NCBI RefSeq assembly: GCF_003846185.1
Contig: NZ_ML123034.1
Location: 203,170 to 267,169, forward strand
Source: Streptomyces sp. ADI96-02
GTDB taxonomy: Bacteria > Actinomycetota > Actinomycetes > Streptomycetales > Streptomycetaceae
Direction: 5' to 3'
Length of the DNA: 64,000 nucleotides
The position numbers were made by a program, and so were the translations under genes. Under the pieces are notes generated by a model. The model had not been told where the DNA came from and made no database searches. It saw only the letters and a program-made list of their open reading frames with translations. This document shows, piece by piece, positions 28,747-37,471 of the stretch (the first letter of the stretch is position 1; every line of letters begins with the position of its first letter).

Positions 28747-30039
28747 ATGACGGCGATGCTGGACGCTGCGGAACGACTCGGGCGGGACGAGCTGGAAGCT
28801 CTCCAGCTGGAACGGCTCCGGGCCACACTGCACCACGCGTACGAGAACGTGCCCTTCTACCGGACGGCCTTCGACAGCGCCGGGCTGCGGCCCGAGGACT
28901 GCCGCACACTCGCCGATCTGGCGCGCTTCCCCTTCACGGCCAAGGCCGACCTGCGCGACAACTACCCGTTCGGGATGTTCGCCGTGCCGGAGCGCGACGT
29001 ACGGCGGATCCACGCCTCCAGCGGCACGACCGGCCGGCCGACCGTCGTCGGGTACACCGAACGGGACCTGGACGTCTGGGCCGACGTGGTCGCCCGGTCG
29101 ATCCGCGCCGCCGGCGGGCGGCCCGGCGACAAGGTGCACGTGAGCTACGGATACGGCCTGTTCACCGGCGGGCTCGGCGCGCACTACGGAGCGGAGCGTC
29201 TCGGCTGCACGGTCATCCCGGCCTCCGGCGGCATGACGTCCCGGCAGGTGCGGCTCATCCAGGACTTCCGCCCCGAGATCATCATGATCACGCCCTCGTA
29301 CATGCTGACGCTCCTCGACGAGTTCGAGCGGCAGGGCGTGGACCCGCGCTCGACCTCGCTCAAGGTCGGCATCTTCGGCGCGGAGCCGTGGACCGAGGAG
29401 ATGCGCCGGGAGATCGAGGAGCGCTTCGCCATCGACGCCGTGGACATCTACGGACTGTCGGAGGTGATGGGCCCCGGCGTGGCCCAGGAGTGCGTCGAGA
29501 CGAAGGACGGGCTGCACATCTGGGAGGACCACTTCTACCCGGAGATCGTCGATCCGTTCACCGGGGAGGTGCTGCCCGACGGCGAGGAGGGCGAGCTGGT
29601 CTTCACCTCGCTGACGAAGGAGGCCATGCCCGTGGTCCGCTACCGCACCCGGGACCTGACGCGGTTGCTCCCGGGCACGGCGCGGGTGTTCCGCCGGATG
29701 GAGAAGATCACCGGGCGCAGCGACGACCTGGTGATCCTGCGCGGCGTGAACCTCTTCCCCACGCAGATCGAGGAGATCGTCCTGCGCACGCCCGCCGTCG
29801 CCCCGCACTTCCAGCTCGTCCTCACCCGGCAGGGGCGGATGGACGCGCTGACGGTCCGCGCGGAGGCGCGGCCCGACGCCACGGCCGCCGAGCGCGAGAA
29901 GGCGGTCCTGGCGATCACGGCGGCGGTGAAGGACGAGGTGGGCGTGTCCGTCGGCGTCGAGATCGTCGACCCGGAGTCGCTGGAGCGCTCGGTGGGCAAG
30001 ATCCGGCGGATCGTGGACCTGCGGGACGCCACCGCCTGA
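28747..30039 (+). CDS. paaK: Phenylacetate-CoA ligase family protein
   Basis: 430 residues. Starts LDAAERLGRDELEALQLERL, the normal N-terminus of PaaK, with HASSGTTGRPTVVGY (ATP-binding), VDIYGLSEVMGPG and the C-terminal LVILRGVNLFPTQIEE. It should form an aryl-CoA or similar thioester from the acid, ATP and CoA. The other phenylacetate catabolic genes (paaABCDE) are not in the window, so the substrate may be another aromatic acid. ATG 28747 is preceded by GGGAGAGGAAGGA. Confidence 0.88.
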   Translation: MTAMLDAAERLGRDELEALQLERLRATLHHAYENVPFYRTAFDSAGLRPEDCRTLADLARFPFTAKADLRDNYPFGMFAVPERDVRRIHASSGTTGRPTVVGYTERDLDVWADVVARSIRAAGGRPGDKVHVSYGYGLFTGGLGAHYGAERLGCTVIPASGGMTSRQVRLIQDFRPEIIMITPSYMLTLLDEFERQGVDPRSTSLKVGIFGAEPWTEEMRREIEERFAIDAVDIYGLSEVMGPGVAQECVETKDGLHIWEDHFYPEIVDPFTGEVLPDGEEGELVFTSLTKEAMPVVRYRTRDLTRLLPGTARVFRRMEKITGRSDDLVILRGVNLFPTQIEEIVLRTPAVAPHFQLVLTRQGRMDALTVRAEARPDATAAEREKAVLAITAAVKDEVGVSVGVEIVDPESLERSVGKIRRIVDLRDATA

Positions 30040-30056
30040 CGCCGGTGGGCGCCGCC

Positions 30057-30075
30057 GGCCGGAGGCGATCCGGCC
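30057..30075. terminator. Short hairpin between convergent genes
   Basis: GGCCGG and CCGGCC form a six-base stem with a seven-base loop between the PaaK-like stop (30039) and the end of the glycoside hydrolase gene (30082). Weak but well placed. Confidence 0.35.
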
Positions 30076-30081
30076 AGGCGC

Positions 30082-31110
30082 TCACCCGCGCCGGGGCGCG
30101 CGGGCGTCGCGCACGTCGAATCCGAAGACGTCCCTCGCCGCGCACCGGCGGAACGCCTCGGTCCCCGGCCGGTCGCCCGCCAGCCGCCAGTCGGCGCGGG
30201 CGTCGTAGTCGAACCAGCTGAATCCGACGATGTCCGGGGAGGCCGTCACGCCGTCGCACAGCTCCTTCACGTGCCCGGCCCGGCGATCGCCGGGCATGGA
30301 AGCCGTCTCCAGGATGACCATCGGCTTGCGGGTGAAGGGCCGCAGCTCGTCCAGCGTCGGCCCGAACAGCCCCTGGAAAGTGTGCGGGTCCCAGTCGGTG
30401 AAGTACCCGACGATTCCCACCCAGTCGACCTGGTCGTCTCCGGGGTAGAAGGGCTTCAGGGCGATCCGCGCCCGGTCGACCGGGCGGACGATGTTCGGCG
30501 ACCAGGTCCAGATCACGTTGGTGGCGCCGACCTCGTCGAAGATCGCGCGCAGGCGCTTCCACGCGGCGACGTACTCCCGGGGCGTGGCGAACTTTGTGCC
30601 CCACTCCTCCCAGTCGCCGTTCATCTCGTCGGCGAAGCTGATCGCGATGGGGAGGTTCAGCCGGCGCACGGACTCGGCGTACTTCCTGACGTAGTCGTCC
30701 GTGCGTCCGGCCGCGACGGCGGCGAGCGTGGTCCCCCGCGGCTCCCAGGAGACGATGGTCAGCGCGCCCTCCCGCCACGCGTTGCGCACACCCGTGGCGT
30801 CGAAGCCGTGTCCCCAGCCGGCGTAGTAGACGACGAGGTTGGGCTGCTTGCCCACCATCCGGCCGAAATCCCTGACCGGCTCCATGGAGTTCGGCGCCTG
30901 CGGCCGGGAGACGCCGAGGTACTTCTTCGCCGGGCGGAGCAGGTGCCGTACGTCGTAGGGCGCGTCGGCGGCCGGAGCGGCGGCGGTCGCGGCCGGCCGC
31001 GGGGCCGGGGCGGCGTCGGGCGTCCGGGCCGCCGCGGGCCCGGCGCAGAGCGGTCCGAGGACGGCGAGGGCGAGCGACGCCACGAGGGCGGAACGTCGGA
31101 GAACGGACAT
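30082..31110 (-). CDS. Secreted GH26-like glycoside hydrolase (beta-mannanase type)
   Basis: 342 residues. A signal peptide (1 to about 28), an Ala/Pro-rich linker (30-52), and a catalytic TIM-barrel-like domain. Likely acid/base Glu 162 in SFADEMNGDW and nucleophile Glu 268 in VILETAS, spaced as in GH26 mannanases. Its ATG overlaps the stop of the upstream glycosyltransferase (TGATG), so the two proteins are made together. In such pairs the hydrolase trims or releases the polymer that the synthase exports. Polymer type unknown. Confidence 0.85.
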   Translation of the reverse strand: MSVLRRSALVASLALAVLGPLCAGPAAARTPDAAPAPRPAATAAAPAADAPYDVRHLLRPAKKYLGVSRPQAPNSMEPVRDFGRMVGKQPNLVVYYAGWGHGFDATGVRNAWREGALTIVSWEPRGTTLAAVAAGRTDDYVRKYAESVRRLNLPIAISFADEMNGDWEEWGTKFATPREYVAAWKRLRAIFDEVGATNVIWTWSPNIVRPVDRARIALKPFYPGDDQVDWVGIVGYFTDWDPHTFQGLFGPTLDELRPFTRKPMVILETASMPGDRRAGHVKELCDGVTASPDIVGFSWFDYDARADWRLAGDRPGTEAFRRCAARDVFGFDVRDARAPRRG

Positions 31111-32690
31111 CACAGGGCTCCCATCACACGCGGTTGTACCAGCAGGCGTCCGACGATCGACGCGTAGAAGATCCCGGAGATCAGCAGCAGGAAGAAGTCG
31201 GCGGGGTCCATGGTGAGCGAACGCCAGGCAGCCGCCCCGACCCAGAGCAGGCTGGTGGCCAGCCCCCACAGCAGCAGCCAGGCGTGGCGTCCCCGGCCGC
31301 GCCGTCCGCGCACGGCGGCGGAGCCGGTGGCCTGCCAGCCCAGGGAGCGGCCCCGCACGGCGTCCCAGACGGCGAAGACGTGCGCCCATCCGTACATCAG
31401 GCGCACGGCCCACGCCTCCGTGCGGTAGGAGACCCGGTGCCACAGCGGGAACACGATCGTGGCGTGCACCAGAGCCGGCAGCACCAGCCAGAGGTTCTCG
31501 AACCGCATCTTGTCCGGGAACGCCAGGAGCAGGGTGATGGGGACCAGCGGCGCGACGAAGGTGAAGAGCGCGGTGTGCAGGTAGTAGAGGAAGCCGGAGA
31601 GGTAGCACAGCCGGGTGGCGGGTCGCATTCCGGCCTGCCAGAACTTGGCGCTGGCCAGCAGGCTCATCGAGCCGGAGCACCAGCGGTACTGCTGGCTGTG
31701 GAACGCCGCCGCGTTGTCCGGGCACACCCCGGTCGCCAGCGCGATCGGCACGTAGCGCAGATCCCAGCCGAGGCGCCGGAGGTCGAATCCGGTGTGAACG
31801 TCCTCGGAGTGCTCGATGAGGGTGGTGCCGCCGTTCTCCTGGAGCGCCGAGCGCCGGTAGACCGCGCAGCTTCCGACGCAGATCGCCCCGTCCAGGCTCT
31901 GCCGGGAGACCTGCACGACCCGGTAGAACAGCTCTTGGACCGCCCCCGCCCCGCGCTCGATCCAGTTCTGCGTCCGCAGCACCCGGAAGTACTGCGGGGA
32001 CTGGACGACGGCCAGCCGCTCGTTCGCGTCGAGGTAGGGAAGCAGCTCGTGGAGCATGTCCGGACGCGGGGCGAAGTCGGCGTCGAGGATCAGGATGTAC
32101 GTGCCCGACGTCCGCTCGAAGCCGAAGTGGAGGTTGCCCGCCTTCTTGAACCAGCCGCGATTGGCCCGGCTGTCGTACCGGAACCCGAAGTCCTCGGCCA
32201 TCGCGCGGAGTTCGGGATCGGCCGAGTCGTCCAGGACGAAGGGCCGGCACTCGCCGGGATAGCGGTCGGCGAGCGCCCGGACATGGGTCCAGGTGTTGCG
32301 CAGGACCTCGACGGGCTCTCCGCACACCGGCAGGAAGACGTCGACGGAGGGAGGGTTCGCGGGCTGCCAGGCCGCCACCAGCGCCCGGTGCGCGTCGACG
32401 TCGAAGTCGCGGGTGAAGACGTTCACGCGCAACGACATCACGTAGTAGATCAGGGTGAACGCCAGGAACGGGGCGAGCAGCCACAGCAGCGGGCTGGAGA
32501 GGGTCATACCGACCTGACTCACTGTCAGGCAGCCGACTCCGACGATCGAGCTGCCGACGAGCACCGGCAGTCTGCGCCGGACGTAGCCGTACTTCTCCGT
32601 GTCCGACGGCGGCAGCGGGAGTACCGCGGTCGGCGCGGCGGCGGCCCGGGGGCGGTGTTCGACGGCCCGGTCGGTGCCGATCGTGGTCAT
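31110..32690 (-). CDS. CesA-like family 2 glycosyltransferase (membrane polysaccharide synthase)
   Basis: 526 residues. Two N-terminal transmembrane helices, a cytosolic GT-A domain, and several C-terminal helices. The processive GT2 residues are visible: VLDDSADPE, ILDADFAPRP (DxD), HSEDVHTGFDLRRLGW (catalytic Asp region) and QQYRWCSGS (QxxRW). It should polymerise a UDP- or GDP-sugar and export the chain. It lacks a PilZ domain. ATG 32690 has GGGAGGA upstream. It is not the CslA-GlxA type locus, since no copper oxidase gene adjoins; a GH26-like gene follows instead. Confidence 0.92.
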   Translation of the reverse strand: MTTIGTDRAVEHRPRAAAAPTAVLPLPPSDTEKYGYVRRRLPVLVGSSIVGVGCLTVSQVGMTLSSPLLWLLAPFLAFTLIYYVMSLRVNVFTRDFDVDAHRALVAAWQPANPPSVDVFLPVCGEPVEVLRNTWTHVRALADRYPGECRPFVLDDSADPELRAMAEDFGFRYDSRANRGWFKKAGNLHFGFERTSGTYILILDADFAPRPDMLHELLPYLDANERLAVVQSPQYFRVLRTQNWIERGAGAVQELFYRVVQVSRQSLDGAICVGSCAVYRRSALQENGGTTLIEHSEDVHTGFDLRRLGWDLRYVPIALATGVCPDNAAAFHSQQYRWCSGSMSLLASAKFWQAGMRPATRLCYLSGFLYYLHTALFTFVAPLVPITLLLAFPDKMRFENLWLVLPALVHATIVFPLWHRVSYRTEAWAVRLMYGWAHVFAVWDAVRGRSLGWQATGSAAVRGRRGRGRHAWLLLWGLATSLLWVGAAAWRSLTMDPADFFLLLISGIFYASIVGRLLVQPRVMGAL

Positions 32691-32857
32691 GCCGTCCTCC
32701 CGGGGCGTCTGCGCCGAGGGGCGCGGCCGAGGGGCGCGATCGGCGCGTCGTGCCGGATCGGAAGGAGGGTACGGCGGTCCATGCGTGCTCCGGGGGTGTC
32801 GGTGCCGCGGACGGCCGTCCGCGCACTGAGTGTCACCACCTTTGAGCAGATTTTCCG

Positions 32858-32899
32858 CTGACCGGACCGTGACATCACCTGACCGGACCGTGACGTCAC
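32858..32899. repeat. Two 21-bp direct repeats upstream of the polysaccharide synthase
   Basis: Copies at 32858-32878 and 32879-32899 differ at one base. Each ends in GTGACATCAC or GTGACGTCAC, itself a palindrome. The 21-bp period is two helical turns. They lie 170-210 bp before the synthase start and could be binding sites of its regulator. Confidence 0.75.
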
Positions 32900-32980
32900 C
32901 TGAGAGGCACAGTGGAATCACACGCGGAAGCCAGGGGGCGGCCTGCGGCGGCCCGGTGCCGTGCCCGCCCGGCCCGCGCG

Positions 32981-34480
32981 TCAGGCGAACCGGTCGCGCA
33001 GTCGCCGCTTGAGGATCTTGCCGCTGGCGTTGCGCGGGAGGGCGTCCACGAACAGGACGCGCTTGGGCGCCTTGAAGTGCGGCAGCCTCTCGCGGGCGTG
33101 GTCGATCAGCTCGGTCTCGCTCGCCTCGGCGCGCAGGACCACGACGGCGGTGACGGCCTCGATCCAGCGTTCGTCGGGCAGGCCGACGACGGCCGCCTCG
33201 GCGACGGCCGGATGGGTGTGGAGCGCGTCCTCGACCTGGCGGGAGGCGACGAGGACGCCGCCGGAGTTGATGACGTCCTTGACCCGGTCGACAACCGTGA
33301 GGAAGCCCTCGCCGTCCCGGACGGCCAGGTCGCCGGAGTGGAACCAGCCGTCGCGGAACGCCTCGGCGGTCTCCTCGGGCTTGTCCCAGTAGCCGGAGCA
33401 GAGCTGCGGCGAGCGGTAGACGATCTCGCCCGGCGTGCCGTCCGGGACCTCCTGGCCCCTCTCGTCGACCACGCGGGCCTCGACGAAGAGGACCGGCCGC
33501 CCGCAGGACTCCATCCGGCCCTCGTGCTCGTCGGGGCCGAGGACGGTGGCCAGTGGACCGATCTCGCTCTGCCCGAAGCAGTTGTGGAAGGCCAGGCCGG
33601 GCAGGCGCTCGCGCAGGCGCTCCAGGACCGGTACGGGCATGACCGACGCCCCGTAGTACGCCTTGCGCAAACCGCTGAGGTCGCGGACGGCGAAGTCCGG
33701 GTGGTTGGACAGGCCGATCCAGACGGTGGGCGGGGCGAACAGGCTGTCGGCTCTCCCCGCCTCGACCAGATCGAAGATCCGCCCGGCGTCCGGCGCGTCC
33801 AGGATGGTGCTGTCCGCGCCGACCGCCAGGTACGGCAGCAGGAACACGTGCATCTGGGCGGAGTGGTAGAGCGGCAGCGAGTGGACGGGCCGGTCGGCGG
33901 CTGCCAGGCCGAGGGCGGTGATCGCGCTGACGTACGCGTGGACCAGCGCGCCGTGCGTCATCATCGCGCCCTTGGGCAGCGCGGTGGTGCCGGAGGTGTA
34001 GAGCAGCTGCACCAGGTCCTCGGCGCGGACGGCGCGCTCGGGGGTGAAGGGCCGGGGCGGCGCCAGGGCGTCGAGGAGCGATCCGGGGGCGTCGCGCAGC
34101 GCGCGCACCGGGCGTCCGCCCGGCACCCGGTCGGCCAGGTCCGGGTCGGTGAGGACGAGTGCGGAGCCGGACTGGTCGAGGAGGTGGGCGAGGTCGTCGC
34201 CGGTGAGGTTCTGGTTGACCGGTACGTGGACGAGACCGGCCCGCGCGCAGGCCAGGAAGGCGATCAGGTACACGTCCGAGTTGTGCGCGTAGGACGCCAC
34301 CCTGTCGCCCGGGCGCAGCATGTGCTCGCCGGTCAGTACGGCGGCGGCGGTGGACACCGCCTCGTCCAGGGCCCGGTAGGTCCAGGTCCGCTCCCCGTAC
34401 CGGACGGCGGTCCGCTCGGGGCCGCGCCGGGCGCTGCGGGTGAGGACGCCGTCGACTGTGCTGCTGCGTACACCGGTCAT
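32981..34480 (-). CDS. Acyl-CoA synthetase (AMP-forming)
   Basis: 499 residues. LLYTSGTTALPKGAMM is the ATP-binding loop, HNCFGQSEIGP the adenine motif, FHSGDLAVRDGEGF the A8 hinge region and PRNASGKILKRRLRDRF the C-terminal Lys motif. A medium- or long-chain fatty acid, or aryl acid, is the likely substrate. ATG 34480 (MTGVRS) has AGGAT upstream. It is the downstream member of three ligase/oxygenase genes on this strand but a terminator-like hairpin separates it from the next gene up. Confidence 0.9.
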   Translation of the reverse strand: MTGVRSSTVDGVLTRSARRGPERTAVRYGERTWTYRALDEAVSTAAAVLTGEHMLRPGDRVASYAHNSDVYLIAFLACARAGLVHVPVNQNLTGDDLAHLLDQSGSALVLTDPDLADRVPGGRPVRALRDAPGSLLDALAPPRPFTPERAVRAEDLVQLLYTSGTTALPKGAMMTHGALVHAYVSAITALGLAAADRPVHSLPLYHSAQMHVFLLPYLAVGADSTILDAPDAGRIFDLVEAGRADSLFAPPTVWIGLSNHPDFAVRDLSGLRKAYYGASVMPVPVLERLRERLPGLAFHNCFGQSEIGPLATVLGPDEHEGRMESCGRPVLFVEARVVDERGQEVPDGTPGEIVYRSPQLCSGYWDKPEETAEAFRDGWFHSGDLAVRDGEGFLTVVDRVKDVINSGGVLVASRQVEDALHTHPAVAEAAVVGLPDERWIEAVTAVVVLRAEASETELIDHARERLPHFKAPKRVLFVDALPRNASGKILKRRLRDRFA

Positions 34481-34569
34481 GGCGTGATCCTGTGCGGCGG
34501 CGCGCGGCCGGTCAAGAGGCGGAGCGGTCGGGTCGTCGTACGTGCCGGCGGGCCTGCCCACGGGCCGTG

Positions 34570-34617
34570 CCGCGTCCGCGAGAGGGTGCGCAGGGTGCGC
34601 CTCTCCCGCGGACGCGG
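34570..34617 (-). terminator. Hairpin between two acyl-CoA synthetase genes
   Basis: Arms 34570-34585 and 34600-34617 pair over 16 bases with a two-base bulge around a 14-base loop. It follows the stop of the synthetase gene at 34653-36203 and should end that transcript. Confidence 0.65.
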
Positions 34618-34652
34618 GGCCCGCTCCACAGGCCCCGCACAGCCCCGCAGCT

Positions 34653-36203
34653 CTACAGGGGCCGTTCGCGGCCTTCCCAGTACGGCTCGCGCAGCCGGCG
34701 CTTGTAGAGCTTGCCGTTGGGGTCGCGGGGCATCGCGGCGACGAAGTCGACGCTCCGGGGGCGCTTGTACCCGGCGAGCCGCTCCGCGCAGTGGGCGAGG
34801 ATGTGCTCGGCGAGCGCGTCGCCGGGCTGGTGGCCCTCGGCCGGTTCGACGACGGCCTTGACCTCCTCGCCCCGGTCGGCGTGCGGGATGCCGAAGGCGG
34901 CGGCGTCCGCGACGGCCGGGTGGGTGAGCAGGACGGACTCGATCTCGGCGGGGTAGATGTTGACGCCGCCGGAGATGATCATGTCGATCTTGCGGTCGCG
35001 GAGGAAGAGGTAGCCGTCCTCGTCCAGGACGCCGAGGTCGCCGACGGTGAAGAAGTCGCCGATGCGGTTGGTGCGGGTCTTGGCCTCGTCCTTGTGGTAG
35101 CTGAAGCCGCCGGTGCTCATCTTCATGTAGACGGTGCCCAGTTCGCCCGCGGCCAGCCGGTTTCCGTCGTCGTCGAAGACGGCCAGCTCGCTGATCGGCC
35201 AGGCCCGGCCGACGGTTCCGGGCTTCTTCAGCCAGTCCTCGGCGGTGGCGAACGCCCCGCCGCCCTCGCTGGCCGCGTAGTACTCCTCCACGCAGCTCCC
35301 CCACCAGTCGATCATGGCCCGTTTGACGTGGTCGGGGCAGGGCGCGGCGCCGTGGATGGCGTGCCGCATGGACGAGACGTCGTAGCGGGCCCTCACCTCG
35401 TCGGGCAGCGCGAGCAGCCGGTGGAACTGGGTCGGCACCATGTGGGTGTGGGTACACCGGTGGGCGTCGATGAGGCGGAGCATCTCCTCGGGGGCCCAGC
35501 CGTCCATCAGGACGAGCGGATGGCCGATGTGCAGGGCCGCGCCCGCGAACTGGAGCACGGCGGTGTGGTAGAGCGGCGAGCAGACCAGGTGGACGTTGCC
35601 GTCGAACGGCTTGATGCCGAAGATGCCGAGGAAGCCGCCGAGGTAGGTCTCCTCCGGGAGCTTCCCGGGCAGCGGTCTGCGGATGCCGCGCGGACGGCCG
35701 GTGGTGCCGGAGGTGTAGTTCATGACCCAGCCGAGCGTGCGGTCCTCGGGCGGGGTGCCCGGATGCCCGTCGAGCAGTTCGGCGTAGGGGCGGCTGCCGG
35801 CGACCTCGCCGACGGCGTAGCGGTGGGTGGCGGGCAGACCGGCCTCGTCGGCGGCGGTGGTCGCGGCGGCGCCGAAGCGTTCGTGGCAGATCAGCACGCG
35901 CGCTCCGGAGTCGGAGACGATCCAGGCGATCTCGGGGCTCATGAGGTGGTGGTTGACCGGCACCAGGTAGAAACCGGCCTGGGAGGCGGCGAGGTGGGCG
36001 GTGAGGAGTTCGACGCCGTTGGGCAGCACGACGGCGAAGGCGTCACCGCGGCGCAGACCCGCCGCGCGCAGGCCGTGGACCATGCGGTTGGCGTCGGCGT
36101 GCAGCCGTCCCGCCGTCCACGGCCGCCCGCCGGGGTCGATGAGGACGGTGCGGTCGGGGTCGGCGGTGGCCTGGGCCCAGAAGCCGTTGGGCGGCTGGTT
36201 CAC
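34653..36203 (-). CDS. Acyl-CoA synthetase (AMP-forming), FadD4/FadD13-like
   Basis: 516 residues. WVMNYTSGTTGRPRGIRRPL is the P-loop, YYAASEGGG the adenine motif, TVGDLGVLDEDGYLFLRDRKIDMI the hinge, and PRDPNGKLYKRRLREPY the catalytic Lys region. GTG 36203 overlaps the TGA of the oxygenase gene upstream, so the two are coupled. Pairing of a ligase with a nitronate monooxygenase-type flavoprotein occurs in actinobacterial lipid gene sets. Confidence 0.9.
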   Translation of the reverse strand: MNQPPNGFWAQATADPDRTVLIDPGGRPWTAGRLHADANRMVHGLRAAGLRRGDAFAVVLPNGVELLTAHLAASQAGFYLVPVNHHLMSPEIAWIVSDSGARVLICHERFGAAATTAADEAGLPATHRYAVGEVAGSRPYAELLDGHPGTPPEDRTLGWVMNYTSGTTGRPRGIRRPLPGKLPEETYLGGFLGIFGIKPFDGNVHLVCSPLYHTAVLQFAGAALHIGHPLVLMDGWAPEEMLRLIDAHRCTHTHMVPTQFHRLLALPDEVRARYDVSSMRHAIHGAAPCPDHVKRAMIDWWGSCVEEYYAASEGGGAFATAEDWLKKPGTVGRAWPISELAVFDDDGNRLAAGELGTVYMKMSTGGFSYHKDEAKTRTNRIGDFFTVGDLGVLDEDGYLFLRDRKIDMIISGGVNIYPAEIESVLLTHPAVADAAAFGIPHADRGEEVKAVVEPAEGHQPGDALAEHILAHCAERLAGYKRPRSVDFVAAMPRDPNGKLYKRRLREPYWEGRERPL

Positions 36204-37309
36204 GGGGCGCTCCTTCCGGCGATGCGGTTGATGCGGGTGACGGCGCGCTCGAAGCCGCGGGTCAGGTCGTCGACGACCGCGCGTACGCTGCGTTCGGAGG
36301 TCATCCGGCCGACGATCTGCCCGACGGGTGTGCCGAGCAGCGCCCCGACCTCGTACTTCTGGATCCGTGAGACGGCGTCGGCGACGAGCAGGCCCTGGAG
36401 CGGCATGGGCAGGGTGCCGGGGGCGGCCGGGTCGTCCCAGGCGTCGGTCCACTCGGTACGGAGCTGGCGTGCGGGCTTGCCGGTGAGGGCGCGGGAGCGG
36501 ACGGTGTCGCCGGAGCCGGCGGCGAGGAGTTTGCGGGTGAGGGCCGGGGAGTGCAGGTCGGCCTCCTCGGTGGTGAGCCAGAGGGAGCCGAGCCAGACGC
36601 CCTGGGCGCCCAGGGCGAGTCCGGCGGCGACCTGCTCCCCGCTGCCGATGCCGCCGGCCGCCAGGACGGGCAGCGGCGCGACGGCCTCGACGACCTCGGG
36701 GACGAGCACCATGGAGCCGATCTCGCCGGTGTGGCCGCCCGCCTCGTACCCCTGGGCGACGACGACGTCGATGCCCGCCGCGGCGTGCCGCCGCGCGTGC
36801 TCGGCGCTGCCCGCGAGAGCCGCGACGAGGACTCCGCGGTCGTGGGCGCGGGCCACGATGTCGGCGGGCGGGGAGCCGAGGGCGTTGGCGAGGAGCTTGA
36901 TCGGGTGCTCGAAGGCGACGTCGAGCTGGTTGCGGGCGACCTCCTCCATCCAGCCGGTGATGCGCCAGCCGGACGCCTCTCCCTCGGCGAGTTCCGGCAC
37001 GCCGTACCGGGCCAGGACGTCCTGGACGAAGCCCCGGTGCGCCGCGGGGATCATCGCCTCGACGTCCGCCTCGGTGACGCCTTCGACCTTTCTGGCCGGC
37101 ATGACGACGTCCAGCCCGAAGGGCTTGCCCCCGGCGTGTCTCTCCAGCAGGTCGAGATCGCGTGCCAGCTCGTCGGGCGCGGTGTAGCGCACGGCCCCGA
37201 GCACGCCGAAACCGCCGGCTCTGCTGATGGCCGCGGCGACCGCGGGGAACGGTGTGAAGCCGAAGAGGGCGTGTTCGATCCCCAGTTGTTGGCTCAGCTC
37301 GGTCTCCAT
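36200..37309 (-). CDS. Nitronate monooxygenase-like flavoprotein
   Basis: 369 residues of the NMO/2-nitropropane dioxygenase TIM-barrel family, FMN-dependent. Visible motifs: ISRAGGFGVLGAVRY at the N-terminus, AQGYEAGGHTGEIGSMVLVPEVV, and LPVLAAGGIGSGEQVAAGLALGAQGVWLGS for phosphate and flavin binding. In this context it may act on an acyl-CoA or steroid intermediate; true nitronate activity is not implied. ATG 37309 lies 43 bp from the palindrome at 37353-37369. No strong ribosome site is visible. Confidence 0.88.
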   Translation of the reverse strand: METELSQQLGIEHALFGFTPFPAVAAAISRAGGFGVLGAVRYTAPDELARDLDLLERHAGGKPFGLDVVMPARKVEGVTEADVEAMIPAAHRGFVQDVLARYGVPELAEGEASGWRITGWMEEVARNQLDVAFEHPIKLLANALGSPPADIVARAHDRGVLVAALAGSAEHARRHAAAGIDVVVAQGYEAGGHTGEIGSMVLVPEVVEAVAPLPVLAAGGIGSGEQVAAGLALGAQGVWLGSLWLTTEEADLHSPALTRKLLAAGSGDTVRSRALTGKPARQLRTEWTDAWDDPAAPGTLPMPLQGLLVADAVSRIQKYEVGALLGTPVGQIVGRMTSERSVRAVVDDLTRGFERAVTRINRIAGRSAP

Positions 37310-37352
37310 GGGCGGCAGGATGCCGCAGCCGGACGACCGAGGGAAGAGATTT

Positions 37353-37369
37353 TCTGATGCAGTGTCAGA
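37353..37369. promoter_or_regulatory. Second TCTGAY-N5-GTCAGA palindrome
   Basis: TCTGATGCAGTGTCAGA, with one mismatch between its arms, matches the site at 25945-25961 in both arms and flanks. It lies between the divergent starts at 37309 and 37472, nearer the minus-strand gene. Confidence 0.55.
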
Positions 37370-37471
37370 TTCTTTGCGGTGTCGTACGCGTACGGGACCG
37401 CGTTGAGTGAAAGTAATCTCTGCGGCGGTGGGAGCTTCCACGCCGAGAGCTGTCGAGGGCTGGAGTTGCGG

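Noticed and set aside
28747..30039. Phenylacetate catabolic cluster
   Set aside because: Only the ligase is present; no paaABCDE, paaG, paaZ or paaJ gene is in the window, so the full pathway cannot be claimed here.
30082..32826. One continuous 914-codon frame that could be a glycosyltransferase-hydrolase fusion
   Set aside because: Its first two thirds are the Arg/Pro-rich shadow of the GT2 gene in another frame. The true arrangement is two genes overlapping by TGATG.
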